A stretch of DNA of 64,000 nt from Solirhodobacter olei (GTDB lineage: Bacteria > Pseudomonadota > Alphaproteobacteria > Rhodobacterales > Rhodobacteraceae). How positions within the stretch are numbered: position 1 is the first letter of the stretch; the number at the start of each line of letters is the position of its first letter. Positions 42,750 to 51,105 of the stretch are shown in pieces. Made by a program: the position numbers and the translations under genes. The notes beneath the pieces are model-generated. The model searched no databases and was not told the origin of the DNA. It saw only the letters and a program-made list of their open reading frames with translations. The stretch covers positions 1-64,000 of the forward strand of contig NZ_RRYH01000023.1 in the NCBI RefSeq assembly GCF_004010155.1, written 5' to 3'.

Positions 42750-44249
42750 ATGACCGAACTCACCCACTGGATCAACGGCAAGCACGTGAAGGGCACCTCG
42801 GGCCGCTTCGCCGATGTCTTCAACCCCGCCACGGGCGAGGTTCAGGCGAAGGTGCCGCTGGCCTCCGTGGCCGAGCTGGACGCCGCCGTGGCCGCCGCCG
42901 CCGCCGCGCAGGAGGGATGGGCCGCGACCAACCCGCAGCGCCGCGCCCGGGTGATGATGGCCTTCGGGGATCTCATCAACAAGCATATGGACGAGCTGGC
43001 GGAACTCGTCAGCCGCGAGCATGGCAAGACGCTGCCGGACGGGCGCGGCGACGTGCAGCGCGGGCTTGAGGTCGTCGAGGTCTGCATGGGCGCGCCCCAC
43101 ATGCTCAAGGGTGAATACACCAATGACGGGGGCCCCGGCATCGACCTTTACTCCATGCGCCAACCCCTTGGCGTCGTTGCCGGAATCACGCCGTTCAATT
43201 TCCCCGCCATGATCCCGCTATGGAAGATGGCACCGGCGCTGACCGCCGGGAACGCGATGATCCTGAAACCGTCGGAGCGCTGCCCCTCGACCTCGCTTCG
43301 GCTGGCCGAACTCTTGAAGGAAGCGGGCCTGCCCGATGGCGTGCTGCAGGTCGTGAACGGCGACAAGGAGGCGGTCGACGCGATCCTCGACAACGACACG
43401 GTGCAGGCGGTGGGCTTCGTCGGCTCTACCCCGATCGCGCAGTACATCTATGGCCGGGCGGCGACGAACGGCAAGCGCGCGCAATGCTTCGGCGGCGCGA
43501 AGAACCACATGATCATCATGCCGGATGCCGATCTCGACAAGGCTGCGGATGCGCTGGTGGGCGCGGGCTACGGCGCCGCGGGCGAGCGCTGCATGGCGAT
43601 CTCGGTCGCGGTTCCGGTGGGCGAGAAGACCGCCGACGCGCTGATCGAGCGGCTGGTGCCGCGGATCGAGAAGCTGAAGGTCGGCCCCTACACCGCGGGC
43701 AACGACATCGACTATGGCCCCGTCATCACCGCCGCCGCCAAGGCGCGGATCGAGGGGCTGGTCGAAAGCGGCCTGGCGCAGGGCGCCAAGCTGGTCGTCG
43801 ACGGCCGGGGCTTCAAGCTGCAGGGCTACGAGAGCGGATTCTTCGTCGGCCCTTCGCTGTTCGACAATGTCACACCGGAGATGGACATCTACCGCGAAGA
43901 GATCTTCGGGCCGGTACTTTCCACCGTGCGGGCAAAGACTTACGACGATGCCCTCACCCTGGTGAAGGACAATCCCTACGGCAATGGCACGGCGATCTAC
44001 ACCGCCGACGGCGACACGGCGCGGGATTTCGCCAACAAGGTGAACGTGGGCATGGTGGGGATCAACTTCCCGATCCCGGTGCCGCTGAGCTACCACACCT
44101 TCGGCGGCTGGAAGAAATCGGCCTTCGGCGACCTGAACCAGTACGGGCCGGACGCGTTCCGCTTCTACACGCGGACCAAGACCGTCACCCAGCGGTGGTT
44201 CTCGGGCATCAAGGAAGGCGGCGAGTTCCACTTCAAGGCGATGGACTGA
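42750..44249 (+). CDS. mmsA: CoA-acylating methylmalonate-semialdehyde dehydrogenase
   Basis: This 499-aa enzyme oxidises methylmalonate semialdehyde to propionyl-CoA, the last step of valine breakdown. It begins MTELTHWINGKHVKGTSGRF. The catalytic cysteine is C281 in AAGERCMAISVAVPVG, the family hallmark that separates MmsA from other aldehyde dehydrogenases, and FGGWKKSAFGDLNQYG is typical near the end. A GGAGGAGAC ribosome site precedes the ATG at 42750. A strong hairpin follows, so the genes behind may be expressed less. Confidence 0.95.
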   Translation: MTELTHWINGKHVKGTSGRFADVFNPATGEVQAKVPLASVAELDAAVAAAAAAQEGWAATNPQRRARVMMAFGDLINKHMDELAELVSREHGKTLPDGRGDVQRGLEVVEVCMGAPHMLKGEYTNDGGPGIDLYSMRQPLGVVAGITPFNFPAMIPLWKMAPALTAGNAMILKPSERCPSTSLRLAELLKEAGLPDGVLQVVNGDKEAVDAILDNDTVQAVGFVGSTPIAQYIYGRAATNGKRAQCFGGAKNHMIIMPDADLDKAADALVGAGYGAAGERCMAISVAVPVGEKTADALIERLVPRIEKLKVGPYTAGNDIDYGPVITAAAKARIEGLVESGLAQGAKLVVDGRGFKLQGYESGFFVGPSLFDNVTPEMDIYREEIFGPVLSTVRAKTYDDALTLVKDNPYGNGTAIYTADGDTARDFANKVNVGMVGINFPIPVPLSYHTFGGWKKSAFGDLNQYGPDAFRFYTRTKTVTQRWFSGIKEGGEFHFKAMD

Positions 44250-44255
44250 ACCCGC

Positions 44256-44285
44256 ACGGGATGCGGGGACCATCCCGCATCCCGT
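44256..44285 (+). terminator. 12-bp hairpin after mmsA
   Basis: A perfect 12-bp stem ACGGGATGCGGG/CCCGCATCCCGT with loop GACCAT begins 6 bases after the mmsA stop. It is very stable but lacks a T tract. It may terminate partly or stabilise the mmsA message. Confidence 0.65.
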
Positions 44286-44385
44286 CCGACCCTGCACGCA
44301 CCGTCACCGCCGGCGCAGGATTGATAGATGAGCGTGGGCGTGGTTTGTCAGAAGCTGGCGGCCGCGCAGGCCGACTGGGAGAGAC

Positions 44386-44805
44386 ATGCCGGCAAGCTTC
44401 CGCATCCTGCCCAAGCACGGGCTCGTCTACGTCAGGCTCTACGGCCATATCTGGCCTGCCGAAAGCCTCGAGGCTTTACGCAACTATCTCCGCCATCCCG
44501 ATTTCCGGCCCGGCCAGAAGCAGCTGATCGACATGGGCGGGATCGAGGTGATGGAGCGCGACTTCACCGGCCTGGCCGGGTTGCAGGCGGAAATGGCGGG
44601 AGCGTTCCTGGGAAGCGAGCCGCAGGTTCTCATGGCCTTCCTCGCCCCGACGCCGATGTCCCAATTCGCCGCGGCCTTCGCCGCACGGCCCTGGGAGCCG
44701 TTCGACCACTTCGTCGCCCGGGTCGTGGACAACGAGACGGCGGCGTTTGATTTTCTGGGCCTGACCGGGCTCAGGCTTTCCGATCTGGAGCCTGAGTTCG
44801 AGTGA
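44386..44805 (+). CDS. hypothetical protein, STAS/SpoIIAA-like look, in the valine operon
   Basis: This 139-aa cytosolic protein has a strand-helix pattern like SpoIIAA/STAS-type domains: RILPKHGLVYVRLYGHI, a helix SLEALRNYLRHP, then QKQLIDMGGIEVMERDF, and so on. No catalytic motif is seen. It is 13 bases before the acyl-CoA dehydrogenase gene and so co-transcribed with it. The assignment to STAS is a visual judgement; a search is needed before naming it. Confidence 0.6.
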   Translation: MPASFRILPKHGLVYVRLYGHIWPAESLEALRNYLRHPDFRPGQKQLIDMGGIEVMERDFTGLAGLQAEMAGAFLGSEPQVLMAFLAPTPMSQFAAAFAARPWEPFDHFVARVVDNETAAFDFLGLTGLRLSDLEPEFE

Positions 44806-44818
44806 ACCGGGGGAAAAG

Positions 44819-45961
44819 ATGGATTTCGCGCTGAGCGAGGAACAGCAGGCTATCTTCGACATGGCCAGGGACGTCGGCCAGGCCGAGATCGCGCCGAATG
44901 CCCGCACCTGGGAGCAGGCCGGAACGATCCCCAGGACGCTCTGGCCGAAGCTCGCGGAGCTGGGCCTCGGCGGGCTCTACATCTCGGAAGACTATGGCGG
45001 CAGCGGGCTTGGACGGCTGGACGCGACGCTGGTTTTCGAGGCGCTGGCCATGGCCTGCCCCGCCGTCTCTGCCTTCCTGTCGATCCACAACATGTGCGGC
45101 GCGATGATCGAGCGTTTCGGCTCGGAGGAGCTGAAGGCGCGGCTGCTGCCGAAGCTCTGCGCGATGGAGACGATCTTCTCCTACTGCCTGACGGAGCCAG
45201 GATCGGGCTCGGACGCGGCGGCGCTGCGGACCCGGGCGGAGCGCACCGGCGAGGGCTACGCGTTGACCGGCACCAAGGCCTTCATCTCCGGCGGCGGTTA
45301 TTCGGATGCCTATATCGTCATGGCACGGACCGGGGGTGACGGGCCGCGGGGCATCTCTGCCCTGATCGTGGAGGCCGGCGCGCCGGGCCTGTCCTTCGGC
45401 GGGCTGGAAGACAAGATGGGCTGGCGCGCGCAGGAAACCCGTCAGGTCCAGTTCGACGGCTGCGCTGTGCCGGCCGGAAACCTGCTGGGCGAGGAGGGCC
45501 GGGGGTTTTCCTATGCGATGGCCGGGCTCGACGGCGGGCGGCTCAACATCGCGGCCTCGGCGCTGGGCGGGGCACAGGCGGCTTTCGACGCGACGCTGCG
45601 CTACATGGCCGACCGCCATGCCTTCGGCAAGCCGCTGGCAGCCTTCCAGGCGCTGCAGTTCCGCCTCGCCGAGATGAAGGTGAAGCTGCACGCCTCGCGC
45701 ACCTTCCTGCGCCGCGCGGCCTGGGAGCTGGACCGCGCCGGCCCCGAGGCCACGAAATACTGCGCCATGGCGAAGCTGATGGTGACCGACGCGGCCTTCG
45801 CCGTCGCCAACGACTGCCTGCAGATGCACGGCGGCTACGGCTACCTGGCGGACACGGGCATCGAGAAGATCGTGCGCGACCTGCGCGTCCACCAGATCCT
45901 TGAAGGCACGAACGAGATCATGCGGGTCATCATCGCCCGTTCGCTGGTGGAGGGCGCGTGA
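44819..45961 (+). CDS. acyl-CoA dehydrogenase, probable isobutyryl-CoA dehydrogenase
   Basis: This 380-aa FAD enzyme of short/branched-chain type has FAD-contact motifs in YCLTEPGSGSDAAALRT and FISGGGYSDAYIVMA. The catalytic base is probably E362 in LEGTNEIMRVIIARS, the position used by short-chain and isobutyryl enzymes. In the valine pathway it oxidises isobutyryl-CoA to methacrylyl-CoA. Its stop shares a base with the ATG of the next gene. The set of neighbours (mmsA, hydrolase, mmsB) supports the isobutyryl assignment. Confidence 0.88.
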   Translation: MDFALSEEQQAIFDMARDVGQAEIAPNARTWEQAGTIPRTLWPKLAELGLGGLYISEDYGGSGLGRLDATLVFEALAMACPAVSAFLSIHNMCGAMIERFGSEELKARLLPKLCAMETIFSYCLTEPGSGSDAAALRTRAERTGEGYALTGTKAFISGGGYSDAYIVMARTGGDGPRGISALIVEAGAPGLSFGGLEDKMGWRAQETRQVQFDGCAVPAGNLLGEEGRGFSYAMAGLDGGRLNIAASALGGAQAAFDATLRYMADRHAFGKPLAAFQALQFRLAEMKVKLHASRTFLRRAAWELDRAGPEATKYCAMAKLMVTDAAFAVANDCLQMHGGYGYLADTGIEKIVRDLRVHQILEGTNEIMRVIIARSLVEGA

Positions 45962-46995
45962 TGGCGGAGATCGAGACCCGGATCGAGGGGCGGATCGGCC
46001 GGATCACCCTGAACCGGCCGCAGGCGCTCAACGCGCTCGACGCGCCGATGTGCCGGGCGCTCGACGATGCGCTGGTGGCCTGGTCGGGCGACCCCGCGGT
46101 GGCGCTGGTGGTGATCGACGCGGCGGGGGAGCGCGCCTTCTGCGCCGGGGGCGACATTGCCAGCGTCTACCGCGAAGGCATAGCCGGGGCCACGGCCGGC
46201 GCGCGCGCCTTCTGGCGCGAGGAATACGTGATGAACGCGCGGCTGGCGGAATACCCGAAACCGGTGGTCAGCCTGATGCAGGGCTACGTGATGGGCGGCG
46301 GGGTCGGGATCGGCTGCCACGGCCATCCCCGGGTGGTGGGTGAGACCACGAAGATGGCGATGCCGGAATGCGCGATCGGGCTGATCCCCGACGTGGGCGG
46401 CACCTATCTGCTGGGCCGCGCGCCGGGTCTTGCGGGCGATTACCTCGGGCTCACCGGAACGCGGATGGGTCCAGGCGACGCGATCTACGCGGGGTTCGCC
46501 GACCGGTTCGTTCCGGAGGCGGACTGGCCCGCACTGATCGCCGCGCTTGCGGAGGCGGGAAGCATCGCGCCGCTCGACAGCTTCGCCGCCCCCCCGCCCG
46601 AAGGCACCCTGCCGGCACGGCAGGCGGAGATCGACACGCTCTTTGCCGGCGCGGACCTGGCCGCGATCCTTGCCGCGCTGCGCGGCGCGGGCACCGACTT
46701 CGCGGCCGCCACGCTGGGGCTGATCGAGGCGGGCTCTCCGCTTTCGGCCGCCTGCACCCTTGCCATGGTCCGCGCCCAGCGGGCCGCGCCCGACCTGCGC
46801 CGGGCGCTGCAAGCGGAATACCGCTATACCCATCGCGCGGTGGAGCGCTCGGACCTGCTGGAGGGGATCCGCGCCGCCGTGATCGACAAGGACCGCAGCC
46901 CGCGCTGGCAGATCACCGGAGCGGCGGCGGAAGCGCGGGCGGAGGAGATGCGCGCCCCGCTCGGCGACGAGGAACTTTCATTCGGGGAGGACTGA
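45961..46995 (+). CDS. 3-hydroxyisobutyryl-CoA hydrolase (enoyl-CoA hydratase fold)
   Basis: This 344-aa crotonase-fold protein is longer than plain hydratases (260 aa), as expected for HIBCH. The oxyanion-hole segment CAGGDIASVYREG is near residue 62, and the glutamate in MAMPECAIGLIPDVGG (about residue 137) matches the hydrolase group. It releases free 3-hydroxyisobutyrate for MmsB, encoded 2 bases downstream. A GTG one codon earlier (45958) is an alternative start. Enoyl-CoA hydratase activity on methacrylyl-CoA must come from elsewhere. Confidence 0.88.
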   Translation: MAEIETRIEGRIGRITLNRPQALNALDAPMCRALDDALVAWSGDPAVALVVIDAAGERAFCAGGDIASVYREGIAGATAGARAFWREEYVMNARLAEYPKPVVSLMQGYVMGGGVGIGCHGHPRVVGETTKMAMPECAIGLIPDVGGTYLLGRAPGLAGDYLGLTGTRMGPGDAIYAGFADRFVPEADWPALIAALAEAGSIAPLDSFAAPPPEGTLPARQAEIDTLFAGADLAAILAALRGAGTDFAAATLGLIEAGSPLSAACTLAMVRAQRAAPDLRRALQAEYRYTHRAVERSDLLEGIRAAVIDKDRSPRWQITGAAAEARAEEMRAPLGDEELSFGED

Positions 46996-46997
46996 CC

Positions 46998-47870
46998 ATG
47001 CGGATCGGCTTTATCGGCCTCGGCAACATGGGCGCGCCGATGGCGGCCAATCTTGCGGCGGCGGGGCACGAGGTGGCGGGGTTCGACATCGCGGCGCCGA
47101 TGCCCGCGGGGGTGGCCAAGGCGGCCTCGATCGCAGAGGCCGCCGCCGGGGCCGAGGTCGTCCTTACCATGCTCCCCGACGGCGCGATCCTGCGGCGCGT
47201 GGCGGCCGAGGCGATCCCGGCGATGGCGCGGGGCGCGGCGCTCTGCGACTGCTCAACGGTCGATATCGACAGCGCCCGCGCGGTGGCGGAGGAGGCCCGC
47301 GCCGCGGGGCTCGGCGCGCTCGATGCGCCGGTGTCGGGCGGGATCGGCGGGGCCGCGGCGGGCACGCTGACCTTCATGGTCGGCGGCACGGCGGAAGCCT
47401 TCGCCCGCGTGGCGCCGCTCTTCGATGTCATGGGCCAGAAGGCGGTTCACTGCGGCGCCTCGGGCGCGGGCCAGGCGGCGAAGATCTGCAACAACATGAT
47501 CCTTGGCGCGACGATGATCGCGACCTGCGAGGCTTTCGCGTTGGCCGACAAGCTGGGCCTCGAGCGCCAGAAGATGTTCGATGTCGTCTCCACCTCCTCG
47601 GGCGCGTCCTGGTCGATGAACAGCTATTGTCCGGCGCCCGGCGTGGGGCCGACCTCCCCCGCCGACAACGGCTACCGTCCCGGCTTCGCGGCAGAGCTGA
47701 TGCTGAAGGATCTCCGCCTGTCGCAACAGGCGGCGGAGGGCGCGGATGCCGACACGCCCATGGGTGCTCTGGCGGCGCGGATCTACGCGGATTTCGTCGA
47801 GGCCGAAGACGGCCGCGGCAAGGATTTCTCGGCCATGCTGCCGCGCCTCGCAGCCCGGCACCGCCGCTGA
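46998..47870 (+). CDS. mmsB: 3-hydroxyisobutyrate dehydrogenase
   Basis: This 290-aa NAD enzyme oxidises 3-hydroxyisobutyrate to methylmalonate semialdehyde, the substrate of MmsA. The Rossmann start MRIGFIGLGNMGAPMAANLA, the substrate motif DAPVSGGIGGAAAGTL and the catalytic lysine in GQAAKICNNM are all present. The start at 46998 is 2 bases after the hydrolase stop, with GGGGAGG upstream. It is the last gene of the valine set. A repeat with AAATACTCC follows the stop. Confidence 0.95.
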   Translation: MRIGFIGLGNMGAPMAANLAAAGHEVAGFDIAAPMPAGVAKAASIAEAAAGAEVVLTMLPDGAILRRVAAEAIPAMARGAALCDCSTVDIDSARAVAEEARAAGLGALDAPVSGGIGGAAAGTLTFMVGGTAEAFARVAPLFDVMGQKAVHCGASGAGQAAKICNNMILGATMIATCEAFALADKLGLERQKMFDVVSTSSGASWSMNSYCPAPGVGPTSPADNGYRPGFAAELMLKDLRLSQQAAEGADADTPMGALAARIYADFVEAEDGRGKDFSAMLPRLAARHRR

Positions 47871-47879
47871 GCGCCGGAT

Positions 47880-47925
47880 CTTCTCGGGCCTTCCTGGCCC
47901 AAATACTCCCCCGCCGGAGGCGCCC
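47880..47925. repeat. short intergenic repeat with AAATACTCC motif
   Basis: After mmsB there is a GGGCC-TTCCT-GGCCC stem (about 47898-47913) followed by AAATACTCCCCC. Its complement, GGGGGAGTATTT, is related to the AAATATCCTCGGGGG segment beside the recA terminator. It appears to be a dispersed terminator-type repeat of this genome group. Confidence 0.4.
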
Positions 47926-47982
47926 CGCCCTCACCGCCTGCGCGGCGTTTGAAGGCGGAGGACGCCGGTGCTAGGAGGCCCC

Positions 47983-48624
47983 ATGACCGCGTCCCGCACC
48001 CCTGCCCCAGCCGGACCCGAGCTTGCCGGGCTGATCCTTGCCGGCGGCCTCTCCTCCCGCATGGGCGGCGGGATCAAGGGGCTGCGGCTGCTGGCCGGAA
48101 AGCCGATGCTCGCCCATGTGATCGCGCGGATCGCGCCGCAGCTGGGGCGGCTTGCGGTCAACGCCAACGCACCGGGCTGCGAAGGCTTCGGGCTGCCGGT
48201 GCTGGCTGACACGGTCGCGGGCCATCCCGGGCCGCTGGCCGGGATCCTTGCCGGGCTCGGCTGGGCGGAGGCGACTGGCGCGGACTGGCTGTTGACCGCG
48301 CCCGGCGACGCGCCGTTCCTGCCGCGGGATCTGGTGGCGCGGCTCCGGGCAGCCTCGGACGGGGAGCGGCCGGTGATGGCGCGCTCGGCCTCCGGGCTGC
48401 AGCCGGTGGTGGGGCTCTGGCCCACGCGGCTTGGGCCGGGGCTGGCGGACTGGCTGGCCAGGGGCGGCTCGCGCCGGGTGCAGGACTGGGCCTTCGCGGC
48501 GGGTGCCGTGATCTGCGAGGTGCCGGACCCGGGCGACGGGCCGGAGGCGTTCTTCAACGTCAACACGGCAGAGGACCTGGCGGAGGCGGAGCGCTGGGTG
48601 GCGGGATCCGGGGGCAAGGCCTGA
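47983..48624 (+). CDS. mobA: molybdenum cofactor guanylyltransferase
   Basis: This 213-aa cytosolic enzyme attaches GMP to molybdopterin to form the bis-MGD cofactor. The GTP-binding start LAGLILAGGLSSRMGGGIKGL carries the GG..SRMG.K signature. The metal-binding LTAPGDAPFLP near residue 100 and the late FFNVNTAEDL block are typical. AGGAGG lies 5-6 bases before the ATG at 47983. It is separated from mmsB by the short repeat and is probably its own unit. Confidence 0.93.
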   Translation: MTASRTPAPAGPELAGLILAGGLSSRMGGGIKGLRLLAGKPMLAHVIARIAPQLGRLAVNANAPGCEGFGLPVLADTVAGHPGPLAGILAGLGWAEATGADWLLTAPGDAPFLPRDLVARLRAASDGERPVMARSASGLQPVVGLWPTRLGPGLADWLARGGSRRVQDWAFAAGAVICEVPDPGDGPEAFFNVNTAEDLAEAERWVAGSGGKA

Positions 48625-48689
48625 GAGCCGCGCGACGGCCCCGGGGTGGCGCGCGCCGGTGGAAACGGGGCCAGGCGCGGCAGCCAGCG

Positions 48690-49034
48690 CTATTCCTTCT
48701 TCTTCGAGGCGATGGCCATGCGCAGCTTGTCGAGGACCGATTGCAGCTGTGCCGCATCGCCGGCGGCATGCTTGAAGGCTGTCATCAGGGCCAGGCGGTC
48801 GGTTTCGGCGATGTCGGCGCGGGCGATGCGGGTCTTGATCTCGTCCTGGCTGAGATCGGCAGCCTTCCAGGAGGGCGCCTTGTCCGCCGCAGCCTTGGCC
48901 GCCGGCCGGACCGGTGTGGCCGCGCCCGTCGAAGCGGGCCGCGCGGGGGCGGATGCGCGCCCGTCCTCGACCACCACCACGGCCACGCAGAGCGCCGCCG
49001 CCGCGAGGGTCGCCGCTGCCAGAAACCGCTTCAT
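48690..49034 (-). CDS. hypothetical exported or membrane-anchored protein
   Basis: This 114-aa protein starts MKRFLAAATLAAAALCVAVV, a signal peptide or anchor, then a Pro/Ala-rich linker (about residues 27-52) and a helical, charged C-terminus (about residues 55-114) ending in KKKE. No known domain was recognised. GGAGAG lies before the ATG. It converges with mobA and diverges from infC. Confidence 0.6.
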   Translation of the reverse strand: MKRFLAAATLAAAALCVAVVVVEDGRASAPARPASTGAATPVRPAAKAAADKAPSWKAADLSQDEIKTRIARADIAETDRLALMTAFKHAAGDAAQLQSVLDKLRMAIASKKKE

Positions 49035-49194
49035 TCACCACTCTCCAAGGACCGGCCCGGGACGCATCCCCGCGCCCCGGCATCCCCCGACCCCGCCCTG
49101 TTCTGCCAGAGCCGCGCGCCGAAGGAAAGCGCCGCGCACGGCAGCCCGCGCCGGGGACCTGTGCAACACCCCGCCGGTGTCACGGGAAATCCGG

Positions 49195-49223
49195 TTGAAA
49201 CCCTTATGCGGCGTGGCTATTTT
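49195..49223 (+). promoter_or_regulatory. sigma-70 promoter of infC
   Basis: TTGAAA (49195-49200) and TATTTT (49218-49223) are exactly 17 bases apart, giving a transcript start near 49230 and a leader of about 30 bases with AAGGA (49247-49251) as ribosome site. Confidence 0.65.
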
Positions 49224-49259
49224 GCGCGCCAGCAACCGCAGTGAAAAAGGACTCACGCC

Positions 49260-49799
49260 ATAGCCCGCAGACCGCACCACGCCCCGCCGCAACGCGACAC
49301 CGGACCCCGCGTCAATGACCGCATCCGGGCCCCGGAGATCCGCCTCATCGGGGCGGAAGGCGAAAACCTAGGCGTCGTCACCCCGAACCGCGCCATGATG
49401 CTGGCCGAGGAAGTGGGTCTCGATCTGGTCGAGATCTCGCCGAACGCCACGCCGCCGGTCTGCAAGATCATGGACTTTGGCAAGTTCAAGTATGAGCAGC
49501 AGAAGCGCGAGGCCGAGGCCCGCAAGAAGCAGCACATCATCGAGATCAAGGAAATCAAGTTCCGCCCGGGCACCGACACGCATGACTACGAAGTCAAGAT
49601 GCGCTCGGTCCTCAAGTTCCTCGAGGGCGGCGACAAGGTGAAGATCACCCTGCGGTTCCGCGGCCGCGAAATGGCGCACCAGCAGCTTGGCCTGGAACTT
49701 CTCAACCGTGTGGCCGCCGATGTCGGCGAGCTCGGCAAGGTCGAGAACATGCCGAAGCTCGAAGGCCGCCAGATGGTGATGATGATCGGGCCGAAATGA
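49260..49799 (+). CDS. infC: translation initiation factor IF-3, ATA start codon
   Basis: This 179-aa protein binds the 30S subunit and checks initiator tRNA and start codon. Conservation begins well upstream of the first ATG at 49395: [20 protein letters not shown] is the IF-3 N-terminus. The only suitable initiation codon is ATA at 49260, 8 bases after AAGGA and 18 bases after an in-frame stop at 49242. IF-3 genes commonly use AUU, AUC or AUA so that the factor represses its own synthesis. The C-terminal domain includes [16 protein letters not shown]-like sequence and [13 protein letters not shown]. The stop overlaps the next start. Confidence 0.95.
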   Translation: MARRPHHAPPQRDTGPRVNDRIRAPEIRLIGAEGENLGVVTPNRAMMLAEEVGLDLVEISPNATPPVCKIMDFGKFKYEQQKREAEARKKQHIIEIKEIKFRPGTDTHDYEVKMRSVLKFLEGGDKVKITLRFRGREMAHQQLGLELLNRVAADVGELGKVENMPKLEGRQMVMMIGPK

Positions 49800-50392
49800 G
49801 GGTCGGCCGCGGCTGGCCCTCGCCGGCCGCGGCGCTTCTGCTTGCGGCATCGGCCGCGCCTGCCGGGGCGGTCGGATTTACGGGGCCGCGGGAAAGCGGC
49901 CAGCAGGGCGGCGGCTGGAACGGGCCCGGACAGAACGGGACGGGCCAGCATCAGACCGGTCAGTATGTCGGGATCATCCTCGGCTCCGTCCACATCGGCC
50001 ACGTTCACCTCAACAATTTCAACCCGGGCCTGACTTACGGCCGGATCTGGCCCGGCCCGCGCCCGCGGTTCGACTGGTTCGCCGAGGGCGGGGTATTCTA
50101 CAATTCCTACAAGGAAGTCTCGCCCATCGCGATGTTCGGCGTGCGCTACGACATCGGCCGCCTCGGACCGGCCGAGATCCATCTCGGCGCTGTGGGGGGG
50201 ATCGGCTATTACCGCAAGCTCTCCGCCAGCCTCGAGCAGGATTACGGCATCCCGAATGTCGCGGGCTTCATCCCGATGGCGGCGCTCAGCCTGTCGGCGC
50301 AGGTCGGCCGCACCGAGTACCGGCTGACGACGGTGCCGGCGGGGCGCGACGTCAAGGCGATCTTCAACCTCTCCGTCGCGGTCCATTTCTGA
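49796..50392 (+). CDS. secreted beta-barrel-like protein coupled to infC
   Basis: This 198-aa protein has a signal peptide ([15 protein letters not shown]). A Gly/Gln/Asn-rich low-complexity stretch (about residues 28-56) follows, then alternating strands ending with [11 protein letters not shown], the aromatic C-terminus typical of outer-membrane barrels. The [17 protein letters not shown] segment suggests a distinct family, but I do not recognise it. Its ATG overlaps the infC stop (ATGA), an odd pairing of a translation factor with an envelope protein. Confidence 0.7.
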   Translation: MRVGRGWPSPAAALLLAASAAPAGAVGFTGPRESGQQGGGWNGPGQNGTGQHQTGQYVGIILGSVHIGHVHLNNFNPGLTYGRIWPGPRPRFDWFAEGGVFYNSYKEVSPIAMFGVRYDIGRLGPAEIHLGAVGGIGYYRKLSASLEQDYGIPNVAGFIPMAALSLSAQVGRTEYRLTTVPAGRDVKAIFNLSVAVHF

Positions 50393-50509
50393 GCCGCCCG
50401 AACCGGCAAGGCCCCGCCCATCGGCAGCCCCTTGCCGGTGCCGGGCGCGATCGGGCCTTCCCGGCTTCCGCCTCAGCCGCTATCAGGACCCGGTCAACCG
50501 GAGGGCCTG

Positions 50510-50980
50510 ATGGGAGCGCGCCTTGCTTCAGCATTTCTCGCCGCCGCCCTCGGGCTGGCGGCCTGCGCGCCCGCGCCTGTGCCCGAAACGCAACCCGCGC
50601 CGACCGCCCTTCCCCATGTCGCAGGCGAGACGCCGGAGATGGACGCGCTGATCGCCAAGGCGGCGCGGGCCTATGGGGTGCCGGTCAGCCTTGTCCACCG
50701 GGTCGTGCGGCGCGAGAGCAGCTACAACCCCCGCGCCCGCAACGGCCCCTATTACGGGCTGATGCAGCTGCTGCCGCAGACCGCGCGCACGATGGGCTAC
50801 AGCGGCCCGGCGCGCGGGCTGCTCGATCCGGCGGTGAACCTGACCTATGGCGTGAAATACCTGCGCGGCGCCTGGCTGGTGGCCAACAAGAACCAGGACC
50901 GGGCGATCATGTGGTACTCGCGCGGCTATTACTACGAGGCCCGGCGGCGCGGGATGCTGGAGGTGACTGGGCTGAAGTGA
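50510..50980 (+). CDS. lytic transglycosylase (SLT domain) lipoprotein
   Basis: This 156-aa lipoprotein (lipobox in ALGLAACAP, cysteine near residue 19) has a minimal SLT domain: the catalytic glutamate in RRESSYNPRARNG, the YYGLMQLLPQTARTMGY block, and the late NLTYGVKYLRGAW and RAIMWYSRGYYYEAR. It cleaves peptidoglycan between MurNAc and GlcNAc. The domain is short relative to full Slt70-type enzymes. It stands alone between infC-coupled and ppk2 genes. Confidence 0.9.
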   Translation: MGARLASAFLAAALGLAACAPAPVPETQPAPTALPHVAGETPEMDALIAKAARAYGVPVSLVHRVVRRESSYNPRARNGPYYGLMQLLPQTARTMGYSGPARGLLDPAVNLTYGVKYLRGAWLVANKNQDRAIMWYSRGYYYEARRRGMLEVTGLK

Positions 50981-51105
50981 GCGCGGGGTCCCGGGGTCCT
51001 GCGGAGTGGAATCCCCTGCCCCGGCCCGCCCGATCCGGTGTAGCGTCACGGAACCGTCGTGGAGCTTTGTTCTAAGACGGCCGTTCACGGACCGGAGTGC
51101 CGCTT

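Noticed and set aside
51049-51077. GGAAC-like stress promoter (EcfG type) before ppk2
   Set aside because: GGAAC is present, but no matching CGTT lies at 16-17 bases, so the pair does not meet the consensus.
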